A stretch of 11,295 nucleotides of DNA, from assembly GCA_023139255.1 (NCBI GenBank), contig JAGLNY010000262.1, positions 1 to 11,295 on the forward strand. The letters are read 5' to 3'. This DNA is from Spirochaetales bacterium. GTDB taxonomy: Bacteria > Spirochaetota > Spirochaetia > JABMQR01. The translations under genes were made by a program, and so were the position numbers. This document shows, in pieces, positions 6,059 through 11,295 of the stretch. Each line of letters starts with the position of its first letter. Position 1 is the stretch's first letter. Below the pieces are notes generated by a model. It searched no databases. It was not told the origin of the DNA and was given only the letters and a program-made list of their open reading frames with translations.

Positions 6059-7303
6059 CTAATACCTGTTTACCACATCCATGGCAATATCAGCCCATTG
6101 GGTCAACCGGTCGGGATTTAAGCGTACGGTAGAAATATCCTTTAGAATAATTTCAAGGTTAACATGGTACTTCTTTGCCAGTTTTACGGTATATTCCAAA
6201 TCCCGCCGCACTTCCTGCCAGTCAACAGACTCTACGGCAATGAAAGCGGGTGTCGGCTTGTTGGACATAATAAGGTTGTCCCCAATCTTCTCACTAAACT
6301 GCTGCCGGTCACTCCATGGACTGCAGGAGACTTTTCTGATATTGGGAATTTTCCTGACCATTTCAAGTTTGTCATCTTCCCGCTCGCAACAGCCGTAGTA
6401 GATATTCCCGAACTCCCTGGCCATCCTCATGATGTAGGGCATTTCGAATTCTTCAAAAGTTTCCCGGGATACTGAGGTGAACAGCTGTGCCATACCGAAG
6501 GCCCAGCCGTTTTTTGTATGGGGACCCTGACCCTGATTGGGACCTGGAAGCAGATCTTTGTTATAGATATATGAACAGTGACAGGTATTGGCAATATCAT
6601 TAAAAAAGCCAGTTCGATTTACTTGCCTTACACCTGCTAAAACCGATTCTGTCAGTCGATTGAGGCAGGCATGAATCAGGTCAGGGTTATCATACAATTC
6701 ATAATAAACATCTTCCATGCCGATGTATTGTGCCAGGGAATCCCATATTCCCAGGTGAAAACCTATGCCGTGGGACGGTATTAATGGTGCAATGCCGTTG
6801 AATATTGAATCGGCTTCCTGAAAATAGAGCAAACTTGCTCTTTCATCTATGGAAACAACCATATCCTTTATTGCCTGCACATCATCCATGGTATGTATAA
6901 GCCTGTTGAAATGTCTCGAAGGAGCTGTATCCCCACTGGAAAACTCAATTTTATCACTGTCAATTGTGATGCCGTATCCACTACTGCTGAACACTTTAGG
7001 TATCGTGATAAAAGGCTCCACCACCATATCGACAGGGAAGTGGTTCCACTTGTAGATTGTTTTACGTAATTCAAGTTCTACGTTATACCAGTAAGGATCT
7101 GTGCAGACGCAATTGAGCTCTCCCTCTTCCTGCAGTTCGTTCCAGGGAAGCTGATCAATTACAACCATAGGCCGCTGCATAGAAAAGCCATTTAGGGCTT
7201 TCCATAGATTGATCTTTTCTTCCTGCACCGGCAGCAGGGCAATTTCCATGTATGTACGGGCTAATTCTTGCAAAGTACTGATTTGATTAGTGGATAAGGT
7301 CAC
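6059..7303 (-). CDS. Uroporphyrinogen decarboxylase/MetE-like barrel protein
   Basis: A 414-residue protein recognised as UroD/cobalamin-independent methionine synthase-like. It has a (beta/alpha)8 barrel pattern, with GIGFHLGIWDSLAQYIGMED (180-199) and YYGCCEREDDKLEMVRKIPN (302-321) followed by KVSCSPWSDRQQF. These match the UroD-like proteins common in spirochaete and Firmicute sugar clusters rather than heme-pathway HemE, which is shorter and has a different N-terminus. Possible metal ligands are Cys241, His242 and Cys243 (TCHCSY) and Cys305/Cys306. The start is GTG at 7303, supported by AAGGAG six bases upstream. It follows the mannosidase gene by 44 bp and is probably co-transcribed. The reaction is unknown: methyl transfer from a methylated sugar or glycoside is a reasonable guess, heme synthesis is unlikely. 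Confidence 0.78.
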   Translation of the reverse strand: MTLSTNQISTLQELARTYMEIALLPVQEEKINLWKALNGFSMQRPMVVIDQLPWNELQEEGELNCVCTDPYWYNVELELRKTIYKWNHFPVDMVVEPFITIPKVFSSSGYGITIDSDKIEFSSGDTAPSRHFNRLIHTMDDVQAIKDMVVSIDERASLLYFQEADSIFNGIAPLIPSHGIGFHLGIWDSLAQYIGMEDVYYELYDNPDLIHACLNRLTESVLAGVRQVNRTGFFNDIANTCHCSYIYNKDLLPGPNQGQGPHTKNGWAFGMAQLFTSVSRETFEEFEMPYIMRMAREFGNIYYGCCEREDDKLEMVRKIPNIRKVSCSPWSDRQQFSEKIGDNLIMSNKPTPAFIAVESVDWQEVRRDLEYTVKLAKKYHVNLEIILKDISTVRLNPDRLTQWADIAMDVVNRY

Positions 7304-7347
7304 CCGAAACTCCTTCTATCATGCAGGCATGTATATTTTGACATCCA

Positions 7348-9876
7348 TCATTCTTCCATCAGGTTTGTCTCGACCATAGTGCCGGGAACAGTATCAATCA
7401 TGAATGTCTTGATCTCAAATGGCTGCAAAGTTATTTTTTTCTGTATTGGCTTACCCACAGCAATACATAATTGTGTTTCCTGCCGCTGACCTGTGGGTTC
7501 AAACAGGCGTAAAATCCAGCTTTTCCCATTCTCTGTCTGCTTGATAGTAGTAATTTGAATACGGTTATTGGACAAAGTCACGAAAGGCTTTGGGAGAATT
7601 CCATGTCCTGAAGGGCTGAACCATTGGGTCATGGGTTTCTCATTGTGCATCTGAGCTTCCCGGGCAACTGCACCCATTCTCCCGTTCACCGATCCGGCAT
7701 TCAACCAGAAGGAAAACACTCTTTCACCCTGATCAATACGAGGACGAAATATGTCGCTCGGTACTGTTGGCCAATCCTTGACCGGATGGGCAACATAGGC
7801 AGGTGAACGTAGAAGCGTGATGCGCATTTCCCCTTTCACAAACGATGACCCATAGGTACCGTCATTCACCATGGTCAAAGCCAGGTCATCACATTCCGAG
7901 ACAACAGCAGTCCATTTCTGGGCAACAACCTCACGCCCCGCAGCAGGCAATAGATCCCGGCCATAGGCAACATCCCCCATGTACACAGCCTTTCGCAATG
8001 ATGTAGGTACTGACAACTTCAGCATCTTGTCTTTTTCATTCCAGAACACGCGTACTTCAATCTCAATTTCACTACCTGTTTTTGGCAATTTCCAGGTCAA
8101 TACAAGGATGGAATCATTATAGCCGTATAGTGCTTCAACGACTGTTCGTACAGGACCATCTTCAACGATCCTTACAGGCTTAAGCTCTTTAGTGGAAACC
8201 CCCGATACTGTGGGAATTCCCGATACTGTGGGAAGGATTCCCGATACTTCCGCGCTCTTTTTCCGTGACAGAATACGGAAGCGGCCGGCAATGGTATCGA
8301 ACCTGTCAGTTGTCATACCCCAGGGATCGGATGTGTCAGCCATAACCAGGGCCTTGAATGCACCTTTCCGAAGGACTTCTTTGTCATCAATTCGTAAATG
8401 CTCTATCAATCCGGAGCGAACGTTAATGGCCCATTCTATATTCCTTCCCTGTATACGGATTACCCCATTTTCCTCTCTGGTCTCAACTAATGGACGTTTT
8501 GCCATGCGTGTCAGCTTAATATCAAAGCGGTTCATTACTCCTGGTACCAGCTTAGTCTGGAAGCAAACACGTTTTCGCCAATCCATGGGCATGTTGCTGC
8601 CCGGACGCTCAGCCTGGATAGGAATCTCCTGTCCCCTGGAGGTCAGGCTTGGTATCCAGAATGTATCAGGACAGAAAATGATATCAGGCAGGTTAAACTC
8701 AGCCGTGACTACGGTATCAACCTCCCAGGGATGCGGATTGTAAACAAAAACCGGGAAAGTATCCGGTTTTGCTTTGCTTTGTCCACTTGCCAGACAGAAG
8801 AAGGCCCGTGCCCGGATTCGGGAGAGTAATTCCATGCCGTGACCGATCTTCTGCAGGCTATGTTGTTCTACAGCAGCTGTCGAGCTGCCGGGGAGGACAT
8901 CATGAAAGGCAGTCCAGAGCAAATCTTCCTCCGCGGCCTTCAACTGAGAACGGGGGTACTGCATCAGATCCTGGGATGCTGCTGTTGATGCCATTTTCTC
9001 GACCATGAATAGTGCATTCTCCAATGCCCGGTATCCCTGTTTTATACGAACCATGGAGGTATAGCAACCGACCCCCCAGGGATTCAGGTCTTCAGACCAA
9101 CGCACCAACTCATTCTTACGCTGCTTGAGATCCTTGAAATAGGCTTCCGGTGTAGAGTGCAGAATCTCCCAGTTTTTCTCATCTTGTATTCTACTATTAA
9201 TATCCCGAATGTCTTTGCGGCTTGGCCCGCCTCCATGATTCCCAACACCCCATAGCATGAGAGACACCCCGAGTTCGGGAATCTCCTCAAGCTGAGTCCC
9301 GAGTTTGTTACCAGCTTCGCCAAGCTGCGAGTTATACCACAAACGCGGGCGTGTACAGAAGATCTCCGAACCGTCGTATCCGGTCCAGATGTAATCATTT
9401 GCTTTCTGTCTACAATCCTGCATTGTTGGACGGCAATGGATATAGGAGTCATATCCGCTTTTTACGAGGATCTGTACGAGTCCTCTTGTATGACCAAAGG
9501 GATCAAAGTTGATGGCAGTGGTTGGACGGATACCGAATTTCTTCTGGAAATACTCTCTTCCTACCAGGATCTGGCGAACCAACCCTTCTCCGGAGGGCAT
9601 ATTGCAATCCGGCTGGAGATACCATCCGCCCATAATATGCCACTTTCCAGCTTTAACCAGTCCCTGGATGCGTTTGAACAGTTCGGGTTCGTATTCCTCA
9701 ATCCATTTATAAAGGATTGCCTCGTTGTGGTTGAAAACAAAGCCTTCGAACTCTTCGCAGAGATCCGCTGCAGTACGAAATGTAGAGATGGCTTCACATG
9801 CCCCTTCCTCCCATTCCCATTGCCAGACAGGGTCAATGTGTGCATTACAGACCAGATGTACTATAGGTTTTTTCAT
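7348..9876 (-). CDS. Alpha-mannosidase, glycoside hydrolase family 38
   Basis: An 842-residue GH38 enzyme of normal bacterial length that releases alpha-linked mannose, or modified mannose, from oligosaccharides. There is no signal peptide, so it is cytosolic and acts after uptake. The catalytic domain contains the zinc ligands His13 and Asp15 (CNAHIDPVWQW), the nucleophile region NFDPFGHT with Asp125, and His325 in FHDVLPGSS. GVGNHGGGPS (211-220) and GCYTSMVRIKQ (270-280) are also typical. A helical middle domain (about 260-345) and a long beta-sandwich C-terminus follow. The ATG at 9876 has GAAGGA about six bases upstream. An in-frame repeat encodes SGILPTV-SGIPTV-SGV near residues 543-559. 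It is the first gene of an operon with the UroD-like protein and divergent from an AraC regulator. Sugar specificity cannot be read from sequence. Confidence 0.96.
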   Translation of the reverse strand: MKKPIVHLVCNAHIDPVWQWEWEEGACEAISTFRTAADLCEEFEGFVFNHNEAILYKWIEEYEPELFKRIQGLVKAGKWHIMGGWYLQPDCNMPSGEGLVRQILVGREYFQKKFGIRPTTAINFDPFGHTRGLVQILVKSGYDSYIHCRPTMQDCRQKANDYIWTGYDGSEIFCTRPRLWYNSQLGEAGNKLGTQLEEIPELGVSLMLWGVGNHGGGPSRKDIRDINSRIQDEKNWEILHSTPEAYFKDLKQRKNELVRWSEDLNPWGVGCYTSMVRIKQGYRALENALFMVEKMASTAASQDLMQYPRSQLKAAEEDLLWTAFHDVLPGSSTAAVEQHSLQKIGHGMELLSRIRARAFFCLASGQSKAKPDTFPVFVYNPHPWEVDTVVTAEFNLPDIIFCPDTFWIPSLTSRGQEIPIQAERPGSNMPMDWRKRVCFQTKLVPGVMNRFDIKLTRMAKRPLVETREENGVIRIQGRNIEWAINVRSGLIEHLRIDDKEVLRKGAFKALVMADTSDPWGMTTDRFDTIAGRFRILSRKKSAEVSGILPTVSGIPTVSGVSTKELKPVRIVEDGPVRTVVEALYGYNDSILVLTWKLPKTGSEIEIEVRVFWNEKDKMLKLSVPTSLRKAVYMGDVAYGRDLLPAAGREVVAQKWTAVVSECDDLALTMVNDGTYGSSFVKGEMRITLLRSPAYVAHPVKDWPTVPSDIFRPRIDQGERVFSFWLNAGSVNGRMGAVAREAQMHNEKPMTQWFSPSGHGILPKPFVTLSNNRIQITTIKQTENGKSWILRLFEPTGQRQETQLCIAVGKPIQKKITLQPFEIKTFMIDTVPGTMVETNLMEE
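8201..8248. repeat. In-frame tandem repeat inside the mannosidase gene
   Basis: Plus-strand units begin CCCGATACTGTGGGAA: 8201-8218 (18 bp), 8219-8239 (21 bp, with an inserted GGA) and a partial third copy CCCGATACT at 8240-8248. The units are multiples of three, so the frame is kept and the protein gains SG-[IV]-(L)-P-T-V steps, probably in a loop of the C-terminal beta-sandwich domain. The near-identity of the first two units suggests recent slippage. Confidence 0.85.
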
Positions 9877-9923
9877 ACAATCCTTCTTTTACCTGATTAA
9901 TTTCTGACAAACTTCCAGTCTCC

Positions 9924-9929
9924 ATTATA
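9924..9929 (-). promoter_or_regulatory. -10 element TATAAT of the mannosidase operon
   Basis: A perfect TATAAT on the minus strand, about 48 bases before the mannosidase ATG. At the 16-18-base spacing only AGAAAT/AAGAAA-like sequence is found, so no -35 is recognisable. This fits a promoter that needs an activator, presumably the divergent AraC-family protein. The predicted start is near 9917. Confidence 0.6.
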
Positions 9930-9938
9930 TAGTACACA

Positions 9939-9965
9939 TTGATATATTTCTTCCTTGATTATGAT
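9939..9965 (+). promoter_or_regulatory. Possible promoter of the AraC-family gene
   Basis: TTGATA (9939-9944) and TATGAT (9960-9965) with a short 15-base spacer. An alternative is TTGATT (9955-9960), 17 bases, then TTTAGT (9978-9983), which would give a leaderless start at 9990. Neither is decisive in such AT-rich sequence. Confidence 0.35.
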
Positions 9966-9970
9966 TTCTT
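9946..9970. promoter_or_regulatory. Direct repeat ATTTCTT, possible AraC-family site
   Basis: Two identical copies of ATTTCTT at 9946-9952 and 9964-9970, 18 bp apart, lie just upstream of the mannosidase -10, where a class II activator would bind. AraC-family proteins use direct repeats, but a spacing near 21 bp is more usual and the motif is low-complexity, so this is tentative. Confidence 0.3.
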
Positions 9971-9989
9971 TTTGTGATTTAGTGATATT

Positions 9990-10814
9990 ATGACAACTTT
10001 TAAACTAAAAACCTTTCTATCTGGTGATGATTACTATCATATTCACCGGTACATACAGTATGCAAAAGATAATCCTGTGTTTCACAGGCATTCTTACTGT
10101 GAAATTTTCTGGATTGAACGAGGGGCAGGAATTCACCTCCTTAATAATCAAAGACTAAACATCAAAGAAAATCATCTATACATAATACGGTCCTTCGATT
10201 CTCATGCTTTCTTTACCAAATCCGAATTACAGCAGGTCAACATAGCCTTCCCCACAGAATCACTGAAGAACTTATGTCAAAGATATAACTATCGCCTTAT
10301 GGATACGGATATCACACCGCTTCAGTGGACTTTACATGAAAAACATTTCGGAATGATAAACAATCTTCTTCATACGCTGTTAAGCAAGAGAAATACACAA
10401 TTCAATCTGGAATTATTCTTAATGAATGTAGTTGCAGTTCTTGAGAAAACTAATAGTAAAATCCTGTTTAGTGAAGACAAAGCAGCACATAAAATTCCGC
10501 CCTGGATGCAGGATTTCTTCGACCTTCTTACTGAGGAAAAAAATTTGTGTTTAAGCCTTGATACTCTTTCGGATATGGTTGGGCGTACCCGTGAACATAT
10601 ATCCCGTCAAATTAAGAAGTATTATGACAAGACCCCTTCTCAGATGATGTCAGATGCAAGAATTAAATTTGCTAAAAAGCAATTGACCATGACAAGGAAG
10701 CCTATCCTTGATATCGCTTTTTCCTGCGGATTTTCCAGCTTGAGCCAGTTCTATAAAATCTTCAAAGAATCAACAGGGTTTACCCCTTCAACATTCCGTA
10801 AAAACAAACCCTGA
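9990..10814 (+). CDS. AraC-family transcriptional regulator
   Basis: A 274-residue regulator. The N-terminal cupin sensor domain shows FHRHSYCEIFWIERGAGIHL (31-50) and a NHLYIIRSFDSHAFF segment, as in sugar-sensing AraC proteins. The C-terminal domain has two helix-turn-helix motifs: SLDTLSDMVGRTREHISRQI (189-208) and the signature ILDIAFSCGFSSLSQFYKIF (239-258), then GFTPSTFR. It is transcribed away from the mannosidase gene across a 113-bp gap and is therefore its likely local activator, sensing a mannoside or breakdown product. No clear Shine-Dalgarno sequence precedes the ATG at 9990, so it may be weakly translated or leaderless. No other in-frame start with a better site was seen. Confidence 0.94.
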   Translation: MTTFKLKTFLSGDDYYHIHRYIQYAKDNPVFHRHSYCEIFWIERGAGIHLLNNQRLNIKENHLYIIRSFDSHAFFTKSELQQVNIAFPTESLKNLCQRYNYRLMDTDITPLQWTLHEKHFGMINNLLHTLLSKRNTQFNLELFLMNVVAVLEKTNSKILFSEDKAAHKIPPWMQDFFDLLTEEKNLCLSLDTLSDMVGRTREHISRQIKKYYDKTPSQMMSDARIKFAKKQLTMTRKPILDIAFSCGFSSLSQFYKIFKESTGFTPSTFRKNKP

Positions 10815-10899
10815 GATCTATTTGGGCAGCTGCACCTACAGCCAGATTGTAAAGATCCCTTCTTCATCCGTAGTGGTAAACTTTTTATCTTTAGCATTT

Positions 10900-10912
10900 G
10901 GTGTCAGACACC
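10900..10912. repeat. Palindrome GGTGTC-A-GACACC, REP-like
   Basis: Perfect 6-bp arms around a single A, extendable by TTT/AAA with one bulged base. It sits in the 124-bp gap between the convergent AraC and ABC genes. No T-run follows on either strand, so it is not an ordinary rho-independent terminator. The GTGTCAGACAC wording resembles REP-type repeats and shares its core with the motif at 3887-3897. Confidence 0.55.
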
Positions 10913-10938
10913 CAAACCACCCAAGCAGATGAATCAAA

Positions 10939-11295
10939 CTAATCCTCATCCGGGGCGACAATAATAATCCGGTTTCCGTCAATCTCTACACGACCCTTGT
11001 TCTTTCCAAGGAGTCCGGCAGCTTCCAGATATTCCTTGGGAATCTGGAGACGTCCGGCTTTATCAATTACCGTAAGTTCCTCATGGGATTCCTCAATCAT
11101 ATCCTGGCTATTGCCGAGTTCCTCGAATTCCGATAAATACGCTCTCTTAATAATGAATTCACTGCTTGTTTTCCCATCACGAATCGCGACAAAACGGTTC
11201 ACTGCCCTGGAAATTCTTCTGTCATGGGTAACAATGACTATTGTCATGCCGAACTCTTTATTTATATCCCGGAATACACGGAAAATCATGTTGGC
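10939..11295 (-). CDS. ABC transporter ATP-binding protein C-terminus with AbrB-like domain, partial
   Basis: The frame is open to the right edge (119 codons including the stop), so this is the end of a larger gene; the ATG at 11289 is an internal Met. Residues AN-MIFRVFRDINKEFGM then TIVIVTHDRR are the Walker B-to-H-loop part of an ABC ATPase (H-loop His in VTHD), of the LolD/MacB-like type in which IVTHD is followed by VAIRDGK. After a linker of about 30 residues comes ELTVIDKAGRLQIPKEYLEA and GRVEIDGNRIIIVAP, a typical SpoVT/AbrB swapped-hairpin pattern. The second domain may be a dimerisation or regulatory module. The walker A and signature motifs lie outside the window. Partner permease genes would be expected beyond the edge. 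Confidence 0.88.
   Translation of the reverse strand, partial: ANMIFRVFRDINKEFGMTIVIVTHDRRISRAVNRFVAIRDGKTSSEFIIKRAYLSEFEELGNSQDMIEESHEELTVIDKAGRLQIPKEYLEAAGLLGKNKGRVEIDGNRIIIVAPDED

Noticed and set aside
6059..7303. Heme-pathway uroporphyrinogen decarboxylase (HemE)
   Set aside because: Length, N-terminus and neighbours fit the UroD/MetE-like sugar-cluster group, and no tetrapyrrole gene is near.
8192..8743. Plus-strand 183-residue frame opposite the mannosidase gene
   Set aside because: Arg- and Ser-rich shadow of a confidently identified gene, with no motif.
10900..10912. Bidirectional terminator between the AraC and ABC genes
   Set aside because: The hairpin stem is only 6 bp and no T-run follows it on either strand.

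Overview
The window looks like accessory carbohydrate-metabolism DNA from an anaerobic, free-living bacterium of moderate GC. A spirochaete of the Spirochaeta/Sediminispirochaeta/Sphaerochaeta type is my best guess. It rests on the gene mix (LacI and AraC sugar regulators, a GH38 mannosidase, a UroD-like protein, a stand-alone old-yellow-enzyme barrel) and not on a marker gene. No rRNA, tRNA, CRISPR array, intact insertion sequence or phage gene was seen. All family names come from motifs read by eye.

Region 1 (1-3840, minus strand) is a tight redox operon: an OYE-family NADH:flavin oxidoreductase with four C-terminal cysteines, a LacI-family regulator, a D-2-hydroxyacid dehydrogenase and an SDR oxidoreductase that runs off the left edge. 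The first three genes overlap by 4-bp ATGA junctions, and the SDR gene follows after 14 bp. A strong promoter (TTGACA-N17-TATAGT) carries a perfect 12-bp palindrome, GTTGCATGCAAC, directly after the -10. This is a good candidate operator for the operon's own LacI protein. The layout suggests inducible oxidation and reduction of a sugar- or hydroxyacid-like substrate that cannot be named from sequence.

Region 2 (3841-6058) begins with about 300 bp of non-coding DNA. Two head-to-head type II toxin-antitoxin modules follow, each a Phd/YefM-type antitoxin with a PIN-domain toxin from a different PIN subgroup. Each has its own promoter with a palindrome. In the rightward module the inverted repeat covers the start codon, and the promoter predicts a leaderless transcript. 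Next comes the decayed 3' end of what looks like a glycosidase gene, in the same orientation as the mannosidase operon. The modules may therefore have landed in, and helped erode, the end of that operon.

Region 3 (6059-10814) is a mannoside-use locus. A two-gene minus-strand operon encodes a GH38 alpha-mannosidase and then a UroD/MetE-like protein. It is divergent from an AraC-family regulator. The 113-bp gap holds a perfect TATAAT for the mannosidase with no recognisable -35, as expected for an activator-dependent promoter.

Region 4 (10815-11295) holds a short REP-like palindrome and the C-terminal end of an ABC transporter ATPase fused to an AbrB-like hairpin domain, running off the right edge. 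No convincing rho-independent terminator was found anywhere.
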